Origin: Sphingomonas sp.
GTDB lineage: Bacteria > Pseudomonadota > Alphaproteobacteria > Sphingomonadales > Sphingomonadaceae
Length of the DNA stretch: 11,778 nt
NCBI GenBank assembly: GCA_025981625.1
Contig: JAICXF010000055.1
Coordinates: forward strand, 1-11,778
Direction: 5' to 3'
Both the position numbers and the translations under genes were made by a program. Every line of letters begins with the position of its first letter. The first letter of the stretch is position 1. The notes beneath the pieces are model-generated. The model saw only the letters and a program-made list of their open reading frames with translations. It searched no databases and was not told the origin of the DNA. This document shows positions 1-6,785 of the stretch, piece after piece.

Positions 1-207
1 CTCGCCGGGCCAGGCCTCGCCCTGATATTCCTTGTCGATGCCGGCCATGATTTTCATCAGGGTCGACTTGCCCGCACCGTTCGGCCCGACGATTCCGATC
101 TTCGCGCCGTGGTAGAATTGCAGGTTGATATGACTGAGCACCGGCTTCTGGGCGCCGGGGAAGGACTTGGTCATGTCCTTCATCACATAAGCATATTGGG
201 CGGCCAT
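1..207 (-). CDS. ettA: Energy-dependent translational throttle protein EttA (ABC-F ATPase), N-terminal part only
   Basis: Reading leftwards from the ATG at 207-205, 69 codons are open to the window edge, so the stop and most of the gene lie outside. The peptide begins MAAQYAYVMKDMTKSFPGAQ and contains the Walker A motif GPNGAGKST (residues 41-49), followed by LMKIMAGIDKEYQGEAWPGE. This is the start of the first ATPase domain of EttA, which is very conserved across proteobacteria. In this ABC-F family the protein binds the ribosomal E site and gates the first elongation step according to the ATP/ADP ratio. It is cytosolic and has no membrane partner. A GGAAATCC stretch just upstream of the ATG can serve as the ribosome binding site. 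Its upstream region (208-282) leads into the GIY-YIG repeat unit. Identification is from remembered family sequence; the missing second ABC domain cannot be checked here. Confidence 0.93.
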   Translation of the reverse strand, partial: MAAQYAYVMKDMTKSFPGAQKPVLSHINLQFYHGAKIGIVGPNGAGKSTLMKIMAGIDKEYQGEAWPGE

Positions 208-282
208 GGGGTCGCGGATTTCCTTGGATGACGGTGGAGTTGCGGCGAGTTAGTGTCTCGCTTGGCGATTGTCACCCCATGC

Positions 283-308
283 GCCCCTGCGAAGGCAGGG
301 GCCCAGAC
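283..308 (+). repeat. Left terminal inverted repeat (palindromic)
   Basis: This repeat begins with GCCCCTGC (283-290), loop GAAG, GCAGGGGC (295-302), and ends CCAGAC. The first 20 bases form a perfect 8-bp hairpin. The whole 26 bases recur exactly, in reverse complement, at 654-679. No other copy was seen in the window. Confidence 0.85.
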
Positions 309-336
309 CCGGACTAGAGCTTTAGCGGAAGTCCGG
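309..336 (+). repeat. Inner hairpin of the left repeat
   Basis: CCGGACT (309-315) is complementary to AGTCCGG (330-336), a 7-bp stem with a 14-base loop directly abutting the left terminal repeat. It lies just in front of the GIY-YIG start codon (350), so it could also affect translation of that gene. Confidence 0.6.
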
Positions 337-349
337 TCATGCTCGCAGG

Positions 350-646
350 ATGAAGGCTGGATACGTCTACATGATGGCGAGCGGACGCAATGGTACGCTT
401 TACATTGGGGTGACCTCCGATCTCGTTAAGCGAGCTTGGGAACACCGCACAGGAACCTCGCCCGGATTTACTCGGAAGTACAAATGCAAGCTCCTCGTCT
501 GGTACGAAGCCCATGAGGATCTGCAACAAGCCCGATGGCGGGAGCTTCAGATGAAGAAATGGAAACGTCTCTGGAAGCTCAGCGAGATCGAACAGCTAAA
601 CCCCGATTGGAAGGATCTCTATCCCACGCTGCTTGAAGGCTCCTGA
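350..646 (+). CDS. Single-domain GIY-YIG endonuclease family protein
   Basis: This 98-residue protein is essentially one GIY-YIG domain. The two signature strands are GYVY (residues 4-7) and LYIG (17-20). The conserved arginine of LVKRAWEHR (Arg28, with His32) and the metal-binding glutamate (Glu65 in WRELQMKKW) are both present, so it should be catalytically competent. The C-terminal PDWKDLYP motif is typical of the short stand-alone members related to the UPF0213/YhbQ group. The length is normal for this group, and there is no extra DNA-binding domain. The biological substrate of these proteins is not established. By eye the gene is richer in A and T than its neighbours. The start at 350 has only an adjacent AGG; no better start exists that keeps the GYVY strand. 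The gene is enclosed by inverted repeats (283-308, 654-679), which suggests that the enzyme and the repeats work together (inference). Confidence 0.88.
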   Translation: MKAGYVYMMASGRNGTLYIGVTSDLVKRAWEHRTGTSPGFTRKYKCKLLVWYEAHEDLQQARWRELQMKKWKRLWKLSEIEQLNPDWKDLYPTLLEGS

Positions 647-653
647 GGAGCCT
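637..653 (+). terminator. Hairpin centred on the GIY-YIG stop codon
   Basis: AGGCTCC (637-643) and GGAGCCT (647-653) form a perfect 7-bp stem whose 3-base loop is the TGA stop codon (644-646). It directly abuts the right terminal repeat, which forms a second strong hairpin (660-679). No T-tract follows, so intrinsic termination is possible but not shown. Confidence 0.45.
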
Positions 654-679
654 GTCTGGGCCCCTGCCTTCGCAGGGGC
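654..679 (-). repeat. Right terminal inverted repeat (palindromic)
   Basis: This is an exact reverse complement of 283-308. It contains a GCCCCTGC / GCAGGGGC stem (660-667 with 672-679) and a CTTC loop. It lies 5 bases from the stop codon (687-685) of the convergent acyl-CoA ligase gene, so its hairpin may terminate or protect transcripts from either side. Confidence 0.85.
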
Positions 680-684
680 ACAAC

Positions 685-2295
685 CTAATCGCGCCCAACC
701 ACGGCGACCGCATCGGCGAAGCGATAGTCGCGATATTGATCGCGCAGGTCCTTCTTGCTGAGCTTGCCGGTGGCGGTGTGGGGCAGCTCCTCGACGAATT
801 CGATCGCGTCCGGCAGCCACCATTTGGCGACTTCCGTGGACAGATGGTCGCGAATATCACTTTCCGAGACGATGCCGTCGTCTTCGTCGCGCACGATCAG
901 CAGCAAGGGGCGCTCGTCCCACTTCGGGTGCGGAATCCCGATTGCCGCGGCCTCCAGGACCCCGGGGCAACCGACCGCCGCATTTTCGAGCTCGATCGAG
1001 CTGATCCACTCGCCGCCGGACTTGATCACGTCCTTGGCGCGGTCGGTCAGGCGTATGGAATTGTCGGGGTGGATGACGGCGATGTCGCCGGTGTCGAACC
1101 ATTGGTCCTCATCGACGCAATCTTCGTCCTGCTTGAAGTAGCGCCGCACCACCGCGGGCCCGCGAGTCTGCAGCCTGCCCGAGCTGGCGCCGTCGCGCGG
1201 ATGCACGTTGCCGGCATCGTCCACGACGCGGAGCTCGACGCCGAACATCGATCGCCCAGGGCGGGTGAGATAGGCGAACTGCTCATCTTCGCTCATCACA
1301 TCCCAAATGCCCGGCGGCGCACCGACCGTGCCGACGGGTGACATCTCGGTCATGCCCCACAGGTGCTTCACGACGATTCCGCGTTTCTGGAACCACCGGA
1401 TCGTCGCCGGTGGCGCGGACGAGCCGCCGATGATGACGATTCGCAGTTTGTCGAGCGGTGCCCCGGTGTTCTCGACATGATCGATCAAGCCGAGCCAGAC
1501 GGTCGGCACGCCCGCGGTGTGCGTAACCCCCTCCTCGTTGAACAAGCGGCAGAGCCGTTCCGGCTGATTGTCTGCGCAGACGACGAGCTTGAAGCCGGCG
1601 ATCGCCGCCGCATAGGGGACGCACCAGCTGTTGGCGTGGAACATCGGCACGACTGGGAGCATCACCGAGCGGGCGGAGACGTCGAAGCAGTCGGGTACGA
1701 TGATCGACATGGCGTGCAGCACGGTCGAGCGGTGCTCGTAGAGCACACCCTTGGGATTTCCGGTGGTTCCGCTGGTATAGCAGAGGCCGCAGGGTGCCCG
1801 CTCATCGCCTTCGACCCAGCGGTAGTCGCCGTCCTCGGCCGCTAACAACTCGTCGAACTCGTCGTCGAAACAGATGAATCGATGTGTGCTGGTGAGGTTC
1901 GGCCTCAGGCGCTCGAGGATCGGCGCGAAGGCCCGGTCGTGGAGAATGATCCGGTCCTCCGCGTGGTTGATGATGTAGGTCAGCTGGTCGTCGAACAGCC
2001 GCGGATTGAGCGTGTGGAGGACCGCGCCCGCGCCGACCACGCCGAACCAGGCGACGAGGTGACGGTCGTGGTTCATCGCCAGGGTGGCGACCCGGTCGCC
2101 GGGCTCGATTCCGGCCCGTTCGAGTGCCTGGGCGAGCCTGCGCGAGGCGTCCGCCAGCTGCTTCCAGTTGGTTCGGATGGTCGTGCCGTCGGGCCGCGCG
2201 GCGACGATCTCGCGTTGGCCATGCTCGCGCTCGGCATGGTCCATCAGCCGCATGATGCGGAGCGGAAAGTCCTGCATTGCGCCGAGCGTACCCAT
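685..2295 (-). CDS. AlkK-like medium/long-chain fatty acid--CoA ligase (AMP-forming)
   Basis: This 536-residue ANL-superfamily enzyme is predicted to activate a fatty acid by adenylation and then transfer it to CoA. Visible core motifs in order are [14 protein letters not shown] (phosphate-binding loop, about residue 170), [32 protein letters not shown] (hinge) and [11 protein letters not shown] near the C-terminus with the catalytic lysine. The stretches [20 protein letters not shown] and [14 protein letters not shown] match the AlkK medium-chain acyl-CoA ligase lineage. That lineage also includes the methylmercaptopropionate-CoA ligases (DmdB), so the exact acyl substrate is uncertain. No membrane segment is evident. 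The ATG at 2295 is preceded by a good GGAGG with about six bases of spacing, which favours it over the internal Met7. The gene lies 58 bases downstream of ybaB on the same strand and may be transcribed from it or from its own promoter. There is no functional link to dnaX. Confidence 0.9.
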   Translation of the reverse strand: MGTLGAMQDFPLRIMRLMDHAEREHGQREIVAARPDGTTIRTNWKQLADASRRLAQALERAGIEPGDRVATLAMNHDRHLVAWFGVVGAGAVLHTLNPRLFDDQLTYIINHAEDRIILHDRAFAPILERLRPNLTSTHRFICFDDEFDELLAAEDGDYRWVEGDERAPCGLCYTSGTTGNPKGVLYEHRSTVLHAMSIIVPDCFDVSARSVMLPVVPMFHANSWCVPYAAAIAGFKLVVCADNQPERLCRLFNEEGVTHTAGVPTVWLGLIDHVENTGAPLDKLRIVIIGGSSAPPATIRWFQKRGIVVKHLWGMTEMSPVGTVGAPPGIWDVMSEDEQFAYLTRPGRSMFGVELRVVDDAGNVHPRDGASSGRLQTRGPAVVRRYFKQDEDCVDEDQWFDTGDIAVIHPDNSIRLTDRAKDVIKSGGEWISSIELENAAVGCPGVLEAAAIGIPHPKWDERPLLLIVRDEDDGIVSESDIRDHLSTEVAKWWLPDAIEFVEELPHTATGKLSKKDLRDQYRDYRFADAVAVVGRD

Positions 2296-2353
2296 CAGCG
2301 CCTCCCCCCAGAGAAGGGCGCATCATGCAGCAAAAATGTCGGCTCGCAAACGG

Positions 2354-2686
2354 TTAGAAGGGAAGCTTGAACCCGGGCGGCATCTGCAGGCTCGACTGCA
2401 TCTTCTCCATCTCGATCGCCGCTGCGGAGTCGGCCTTCGTCCGCGCATCGTTGAGCGCCGCCGCAACCAGGTCCTCGACCATCGTCTTTTCCGATGGTGC
2501 AAGCAGGCTGTCGTCGATGTCGACGCCGAGGATGCGGCCTTTGGCGGTGGCGCGGACCTTCACCAGCCCGCCGCCAGCGGCGCCCTCCACTTCGATTTTA
2601 TCGAGGCTGTCCTGCGCCTTCTGAAGCTCGTTCTGCGCGTTCTGCGCCATTTGCATGATCGATTCGAAATCGGGCATTTCGGGCAT
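2354..2686 (-). CDS. ybaB: YbaB/EbfC family nucleoid-associated protein
   Basis: This 110-residue protein is of normal length for the family. It begins MPEMPDFESIMQMAQNAQ, and its long N-terminal helix (about residues 5-32) is followed by VEGAAGGGLVKVRATAKGRI, the signature beta region. It ends with MPPGFKLPF, the usual Pro/Gly-rich tail. Family members form dimers that bind DNA with little sequence specificity and have been linked to nucleoid organisation and gene regulation. The start codon lies one base after the dnaX stop (TGA-C-ATG), so translation is almost certainly coupled to dnaX. The dnaX-ybaB order is conserved widely in bacteria, often with recR next; recR is not seen here, and an acyl-CoA ligase follows instead. 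Confidence 0.95.
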   Translation of the reverse strand: MPEMPDFESIMQMAQNAQNELQKAQDSLDKIEVEGAAGGGLVKVRATAKGRILGVDIDDSLLAPSEKTMVEDLVAAALNDARTKADSAAAIEMEKMQSSLQMPPGFKLPF

Positions 2687-2687
2687 G

Positions 2688-4337
2688 TCAGCCGCCTCTG
2701 GTTGAAAAGGATTCGAGCTCCGCGTCGGGGAAAGCGTCCATCACCGCGCGCACGTTTGGGTCAGCAAGCACATCGGCGCGAACGCGCTCCTCGGCGATTT
2801 TCTCCTGATCGAGCAGCGATGGCTCGCCCGCTTCATTTGACAGCGAGACCTGCCACGCGGCGCCCGTTGCGCCCTTGAGCGCGGTTCCGAGATCGCGCGG
2901 CCAGTCTCCGCCGAGCGGCCGAAGCGGCTTCAGCACCAGCTCCGGCGGCGCATAGCGCACCAGCCCAACCTGGTCGTGAAGCTGGACCGCCAGGCTGTGC
3001 TTCCCCTGCGCCTCGAGGAGCCCGATCAGCGCGCGGAAATCCGCCGGCAGCCGGGCCGCGGGAGCCTGGGACGGAGCGCCAGGCATGGCGGCACCCGCGG
3101 CCGTCGCCTCGTTGCCGTTCAGCCTGGCCATCATCGTCGCCGGATCCGGCATTTCGGCAGCGTGGATCAGGCGCAGCAGCGCCATCTCCGCCGCTTCGCG
3201 CGGATCGGGCGCAATCGCGACGTCCTGAAGTCCCTTGAGCAGCATCTGCCACAGGCGATGGATCGTCCCCCAGCCGAGGCTCCGGGCCATATCAGCCGCG
3301 GAATCGCGCTCTTCGGCACTTTGCAGGACATCGGCAGTCGCGCCGGCCTTGGCCCGGGTCGCCGAATGAAGGCTTTCCATCAGCCCGCGAAGCAATTGGG
3401 TCGGGTCAATGCCGAGTTCATGCGCCTGATCGAGTTCGGCGAGCGCGCTCGTCGCATCGCCGGTCAACACGAGTTGCAGCAGCCGCCGAATACGCCCGCG
3501 GTCGGCGAGCCCGAGCATGTCGCGCACCTGGTCGGCGGTGACGGCGCCGGCTCCGTGAGCGATCGCCTGGTCGAGAATCGACAGGCCGTCGCGTGCCGAT
3601 CCTTCCGCCGCCCGCGCGATCATCCCGAGCGCCTCGGCGTCGACGTCCACGCCTTCGGCCCTGGATACTTCCGCGAAATGGTCGGCGAGCTTCTCGGCCG
3701 GGATGCGCCGGAGGTCGAAGCGCTGGCAGCGGGACAGCACCGTCACCGGCACCTTGTTGACCTCGGTGGTCGCAAGGAAGAACTTCACATGTTCAGGCGG
3801 CTCCTCAAGAGTCTTGAGCAAGCCGTTGAAAGCCTGTTTCGAAAGCATGTGAACTTCGTCAATGATGTAAATCTTGTACCGCGCGCTGACCGCGGAATAA
3901 CGGACCGCGTCGATGATCTCGCGAATATCGTCGATGCCGGTGTGCGAGGCCGCATCCATCTCGATCACGTCAATGTGCCGTCCCTCGGCGATTGCCCGGC
4001 AGGGCTCGCAGACATTGCACGGGGTGATCGTCGGTCCGCCCTGCCCGTCCGGGCCGATGCAATTGAGCGCCTTGGCGATCAGCCGCGCGGTCGAGGTCTT
4101 GCCCACGCCGCGCACGCCGGTCAGCAGGAATGCATGGGCGATCCGCCCCCGCTCGATCGCGTTGCCGAGCGTCGTCACCATCGCGTCCTGGCCGATCAAC
4201 TCGGCAAACGTCTGCGGTCGGTACTTGCGCGCGAGCACTCGGTAAGCGCCGGGCTCGGCGCGCTTCTGCGGGGCCTCGGGAAGATCGAGACCGAGACCCG
4301 GTGATTCTTGATCGGTATTGTCGGAAGGATCGGACAT
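2688..4337 (-). CDS. dnaX: DNA polymerase III subunit gamma/tau
   Basis: The 549-residue clamp-loader ATPase is complete. Starting from YRVLARKYRPQTFAELIGQ (residues 32-50), it shows Walker A GVRGVGKT (74-81) and a zinc module with Cys93, Cys107, Cys110 and Cys113. Walker B/DEVH follows at 160-163 (KIYIIDEVHML), sensor 1 at FFLATTEVNK (186-195), and the SRC arginine-finger motif at 202-204. The C-terminal third is Ala/Pro-rich, and it closes with a conserved domain ending DPNVRAVMDAFPDAELESFS, as expected of a full-length tau that contacts the polymerase. No A-rich slippery run like the E. coli frameshift site was noticed, so production of a shorter gamma form is not predicted from sequence. 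It loads the beta clamp and dimerises the replicase in the cytosol. The start at 4337 is 6 bases after the stop of the membrane protein gene, and ybaB follows after one base, which makes a compact operon. Confidence 0.96.
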   Translation of the reverse strand: MSDPSDNTDQESPGLGLDLPEAPQKRAEPGAYRVLARKYRPQTFAELIGQDAMVTTLGNAIERGRIAHAFLLTGVRGVGKTSTARLIAKALNCIGPDGQGGPTITPCNVCEPCRAIAEGRHIDVIEMDAASHTGIDDIREIIDAVRYSAVSARYKIYIIDEVHMLSKQAFNGLLKTLEEPPEHVKFFLATTEVNKVPVTVLSRCQRFDLRRIPAEKLADHFAEVSRAEGVDVDAEALGMIARAAEGSARDGLSILDQAIAHGAGAVTADQVRDMLGLADRGRIRRLLQLVLTGDATSALAELDQAHELGIDPTQLLRGLMESLHSATRAKAGATADVLQSAEERDSAADMARSLGWGTIHRLWQMLLKGLQDVAIAPDPREAAEMALLRLIHAAEMPDPATMMARLNGNEATAAGAAMPGAPSQAPAARLPADFRALIGLLEAQGKHSLAVQLHDQVGLVRYAPPELVLKPLRPLGGDWPRDLGTALKGATGAAWQVSLSNEAGEPSLLDQEKIAEERVRADVLADPNVRAVMDAFPDAELESFSTRGG

Positions 4338-4343
4338 TCCGGC

Positions 4344-4973
4344 TTATCTAGGAGCCGCCGAACCGCTTGTCGAAGCCTGATCGATCAGGCTTATTCCGAC
4401 CTCATGCCCCCACTGGGAGCTTGGACCGAGGTCGAAATCCGAAACCAGCTGCACGCCGATCAATACGGCGAAAAGCGCGATATCGACGCGTCGTGAGCGG
4501 GTGAACAGCAATGCGATCATAGGGATGTAATAAGGCAGTTGGTAGAACCAGAACCAGTAGTCGTCCAAAGCCGGCACGGCTCGCGTGAGTTGCCACGCCA
4601 TCGTCGCGCCCTCGACCAGCAGCACGCCGCCGATCACCAGGCGTTTGCGTGCCCAATAATGCTCGTCGAGGTTCTTCCACTCGCCCTCGCTTCGGGGAAA
4701 GATCATCGACGCCGACAAATAGTAGATCAGCGCTACCGTCAGGCCGATGAATACCGTTCGCCAGCGCACGTGGAGAAGATCGCGAATCGACCAGCTGAAC
4801 AGCCAGTAACCAGCGACGTCGACCATCACATACAAGGCAAGAAGCGGCGTGAGGACGCCGATCGGCCGTCGCGAATGCGCGTCGATTGCATCGGCGAACT
4901 TGATGGCGATTTCGATGAACGTCAGGCCGATGAGCAGGCCGAAGACCGAAAACAGGAATTCGAAATCGGTCAT
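4344..4973 (-). CDS. Six-helix integral membrane protein of unknown function
   Basis: I do not recognise this 209-residue protein. It has about six hydrophobic segments: residues 6-26, 38-60, 72-92, 111-129, 138-158 and 163-179. An Arg-rich loop (SRR near 34-36) and a charged loop (PRSEGEWKNLDEHYWARKR, 93-111) lie between helices. There is no signal peptide separate from the first helix, and no catalytic motif is evident. The frame is open upstream to 5150, but that extension crosses the SRP RNA gene. The ATG at 4973 (MTDFEFLFSVFG) begins directly before the first helix and has a GGGGGA ribosome-binding stretch, so it is chosen. The stop is 6 bases before the dnaX start, so the gene probably leads the dnaX-ybaB operon. 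A perfect 20-bp palindrome (4373-4392) lies inside its 3' end. Confidence 0.72.
   Translation of the reverse strand: MTDFEFLFSVFGLLIGLTFIEIAIKFADAIDAHSRRPIGVLTPLLALYVMVDVAGYWLFSWSIRDLLHVRWRTVFIGLTVALIYYLSASMIFPRSEGEWKNLDEHYWARKRLVIGGVLLVEGATMAWQLTRAVPALDDYWFWFYQLPYYIPMIALLFTRSRRVDIALFAVLIGVQLVSDFDLGPSSQWGHEVGISLIDQASTSGSAAPR
4373..4392. repeat. 20-bp perfect palindrome just upstream of dnaX
   Basis: The half-site AAGCCTGATC is followed immediately by its reverse complement. As RNA it can form an 8-bp stem with a TCGA loop, 35 bases before the dnaX start codon and inside the end of the membrane protein gene. No T-tract follows on either strand, so it is unlikely to be an intrinsic terminator. 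Confidence 0.7.
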
Positions 4974-5029
4974 GGCAGTCCCCCGCCCTCGACTGTGGCA
5001 GGGGTTTGGCGAGTTCGAAAGCGGGAAAA

Positions 5030-5125
5030 GGTGGAAGCCGACGACCCGGCGCGAATTCGTTGTGGCTGCTTCCTTCCGGACCTGACCAGGTTGGCGACAG
5101 CGCCGTCCGCCGACTTCCGGGCGCG
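5030..5125 (-). ncRNA. ffs: Signal recognition particle RNA, small bacterial type (4.5S-like)
   Basis: On the minus strand the universally conserved SRP domain IV is plain: ACCTGGTCAGGTCC, tetraloop GGAA (complement of 5074-5077), then GGAAGCAGCC. This is the helix that binds Ffh. A closing stem can be drawn between GCCCGG (complement of 5122-5117) and CCGGGT (complement of 5049-5044), giving an RNA of roughly 85-97 bases. The ends given are estimates. The RNA works with Ffh to target nascent membrane proteins to FtsY and SecYEG. It lies upstream of the dnaX operon, a recurrent neighbourhood in bacteria. A promoter-like pair sits at 5126-5154, so it is probably transcribed on its own. Confidence 0.93.
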
Positions 5126-5154
5126 CATATGGGCAATCTGGACCTCGCACGCAA
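5126..5154 (-). promoter_or_regulatory. Candidate promoter of ffs
   Basis: Reading on the minus strand, TTGCGT (5154-5149) and CATATG (5131-5126) are separated by 17 bases. A start about 6-7 bases further on falls at about 5120, at the predicted 5' end of the SRP RNA. Matches to the sigma-70 consensus are moderate; position and spacing are the main support. Confidence 0.45.
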
Positions 5155-5238
5155 GCTCATGGTCCGAAGTTGGCCTTCTTCATCGACCGTTCACGCCCGA
5201 GCGGCGACCTCGGCGGAGACCCGTCGAGGCTGTAGCCC

Positions 5239-5976
5239 ATGCCCTTCCCCTTATTAGAACTCGCGATGCTCGCGCTTGCCGCGCCGCCTGTGCCTTCGTC
5301 GGCCCCGATTTACGTGACCGCGCATCCGTGGGCGCCGTTCATCAGTCCGATGGGCGAGCCGTACCGCGCGCGTAATTCCACCGACGATACGCTGGCAGAC
5401 TGGTTCAACCGGGCGGATCGCAACCACGATGGCGTGCTCACGCAGGACGAGATGCTTGCCGACGCGGAGCGCTTCTTCGCGACGCTGGACACCAATCAGG
5501 ATCGGCAGATCGACCCCGACGAGCTCGCCCATTACGAATATGAGATTGCGCCGGACATCCAGGTCAATTCGCGTACGCGCCGATTGCCGGGGCAGCCCGT
5601 GCCCGCGACATCGGCGGGCGCATCCGACGACTACCAGTCGCGTGGAACGCGCGAGAAGCGCCGCGCCGATGATGATACGACCCTTGGGCTGGGCGGGGCA
5701 CTGCAGGGCGCCGCGCGCTACGGACTGCTCAACATGCCCGAGCCGGTCGCCGCGGCGGATATGGATTTCAACCGCGCGATCTCGATCGATGAATTCCGCC
5801 AGGCGGCGATAACGCGGTTCCAGCTCCTCGACACTGGCCATCAGGGGAAGCTCACGCTCGCGCAACTCGAGGCCATGCGCCTGACAACCCAAACGAATGG
5901 CGCTCGGCGAAAGCGCGGGGACAAGGCGCCGGATCCGCGCTTGGGCAACCCGCTGCCGCTCGGCCATAGCCAATAA
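5239..5976 (+). CDS. Secreted EF-hand calcium-binding protein (paralogue 1)
   Basis: This 245-residue protein starts with a short hydrophobic, signal-like stretch (residues 1-20) and then the motif FISPMGEPY (34-42). Four EF-hand loops can be aligned. EF1 starts at Asp60 (D-N-D-G, Glu71) and is canonical. EF2 starts at Asp84 and has Arg in place of Gly89. EF3 starts at Asp174 (DMDFNR, Glu185). EF4 starts at Asp198 and is degenerate, with Gly200, Gln202 and Gln209 at ligand positions. The two EF pairs are separated by a polar linker with RYGLLNMPEPVAAAD (160-174). The tail (from about 215) is basic and disordered-looking. Export to the periplasm and calcium binding are inferred. A GAGG lies nine bases before the ATG. 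The next gene, 53 bases on, is a clear paralogue, so the pair looks like a duplication within one operon. Confidence 0.82.
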   Translation: MPFPLLELAMLALAAPPVPSSAPIYVTAHPWAPFISPMGEPYRARNSTDDTLADWFNRADRNHDGVLTQDEMLADAERFFATLDTNQDRQIDPDELAHYEYEIAPDIQVNSRTRRLPGQPVPATSAGASDDYQSRGTREKRRADDDTTLGLGGALQGAARYGLLNMPEPVAAADMDFNRAISIDEFRQAAITRFQLLDTGHQGKLTLAQLEAMRLTTQTNGARRKRGDKAPDPRLGNPLPLGHSQ

Positions 5977-6029
5977 ATTCACGTTGCGGTTCACTTGGCA
6001 GCAAGCTCGCGAAGTGCTTTCCTCAGGCA

Positions 6030-6785
6030 ATGATCGTCGCTCCTCTTCTCCTGTCGCTCATGCAGGCAACCGCTCAGCCGGCAACTGCGTCGGCGCCCCC
6101 CGCCGCCTCACCGGCATTTGCCTCGCGCCACGGCGGCCGTTTGTTCATCAGCCCGATGGGCGAGCCGTTCCACCCCAGCGGCCGCGACGACGACGCACTG
6201 GCCGACTGGTTCCGCCAGGCGGACCGTGACCACGACGGACGGCTCATCCTTTCCGAGATGCAGCAGGATGCGGACCGTTTCTTCGCGTCGCTAGATGTCA
6301 ATCACGACGGCGAGATCGATCCCGACGAAATCTCACGCTACGAAGAAGTCGTCGCGCCCGAGATTCGCTCGGGTGAACATTACGACCTCGCCTCGTTTAG
6401 CAGCGATGGCAATGAACGCGGCGGCGGTCGCCGCCGCCATCGCGACAAAGCCTTCTTCGGCGACTCCTCGACCGATCAGCATCAGGGCGCCGGCCGCTAC
6501 GGCCTGCTCGACCTTCCCGAACCGGTCACAGCCGCCGATTCCGATTTCAATCGAGGCGTGTCGACCAACGAGTTCCGAGCCGCCGCGCAGCAGCGCTTCC
6601 AGGCGCTCGACATCGATCACAAGGGCTATTTGACGCTCGCCGACCTGGAGGGCATCCGCCCGGCGCCACCCGCCGGTTCCCAGAAGAAGCGTCAGGACGG
6701 CCCGGACGAGCAGGACGTCGCCGGAAGCGGACCGCTTCCTCCCGACCAGCAGCAGCAGCAACAGCAGCCGCAGCAGCCCTATTAA
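6030..6785 (+). CDS. Secreted EF-hand calcium-binding protein (paralogue 2)
   Basis: This 251-residue paralogue of the preceding gene has a better signal peptide (MIVAPLLLSLMQATAQ, then an Ala/Pro-rich region to about residue 32). It repeats the family pattern: FISPMGEPF (39-47), LADWF, and EF1 from Asp65 (Glu76) and EF2 from Asp89 (Glu100), both canonical. The linker RYGLLDLPEPV follows, then EF3 from Asp170 (DSDFNR, Glu181) and a degenerate EF4 from Asp194 with Asp at position 12. The central linker is Gly/Arg-rich (GGGRRRHR). The C-terminus is a glutamine/proline tail encoded by a CAG/CAA run at 6747-6776. The ATG at 6030 has only a poorly spaced AGG, but a later start would destroy the signal peptide. 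The stop TAA overlaps the stop of the opposing ferredoxin gene (shared TTAA, 6782-6785), so no separate terminator fits between them. Confidence 0.83.
   Translation: MIVAPLLLSLMQATAQPATASAPPAASPAFASRHGGRLFISPMGEPFHPSGRDDDALADWFRQADRDHDGRLILSEMQQDADRFFASLDVNHDGEIDPDEISRYEEVVAPEIRSGEHYDLASFSSDGNERGGGRRRHRDKAFFGDSSTDQHQGAGRYGLLDLPEPVTAADSDFNRGVSTNEFRAAAQQRFQALDIDHKGYLTLADLEGIRPAPPAGSQKKRQDGPDEQDVAGSGPLPPDQQQQQQQPQQPY
6747..6776 (+). repeat. CAG/CAA tract encoding a Gln-rich tail
   Basis: Ten codons here are four CAG, CAA, two CAG, CCG and two CAG, encoding seven Gln, Pro and two Gln at the end of the second EF-hand protein. Short trinucleotide runs like this can vary in length by slippage; paralogue 1 has no such tract. 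Confidence 0.75.

Larger units (their letters stand above)
283..679. mobile_element. Putative minimal repeat-bounded GIY-YIG unit
   Basis: A 397-bp block is bounded by two perfect 26-bp repeats in opposite orientation (283-308 and 654-679) and carries a single small GIY-YIG nuclease gene (350-646). Each terminal repeat folds into an 8-bp stem with a 4-base loop. Each also has a different hairpin directly on its inner side (309-336 on the left, 637-653 on the right). The block sits between the ettA promoter region and the 3' end of the acyl-CoA ligase gene; its right end is 5 bases from that gene's stop codon. No target-site duplication is obvious, and there is no transposase. The architecture resembles a REP/RAYT pair with a GIY-YIG enzyme in place of the usual Y1 transposase. 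That it moves is inference. Confidence 0.5.

Noticed and set aside
637..679. Classical rho-independent terminator after the GIY-YIG gene
   Set aside because: The hairpins are strong, but no T-tract follows on either strand, so it is listed only as a possible terminator.
277..685. Target-site duplication flanking the GIY-YIG unit
   Set aside because: Bases directly outside the two repeats (CCATGC on the left, ACAACC on the right) do not match.
2976..4304. 442-residue plus-strand open frame opposite dnaX
   Set aside because: The antisense strand carries all conserved DnaX motifs; this frame is a compositional shadow.
2688..4337. Programmed frameshift producing a short gamma subunit
   Set aside because: No A-rich slippery heptamer was noticed in the relevant part of dnaX, so there is no sequence support.
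4974..5150. N-terminal extension of the membrane protein frame to an ATG at 5150
   Set aside because: It would translate through the conserved SRP RNA; the extra 59 residues are Arg/Pro/Cys-rich and unlike protein, and a clear start with ribosome site lies at 4973.
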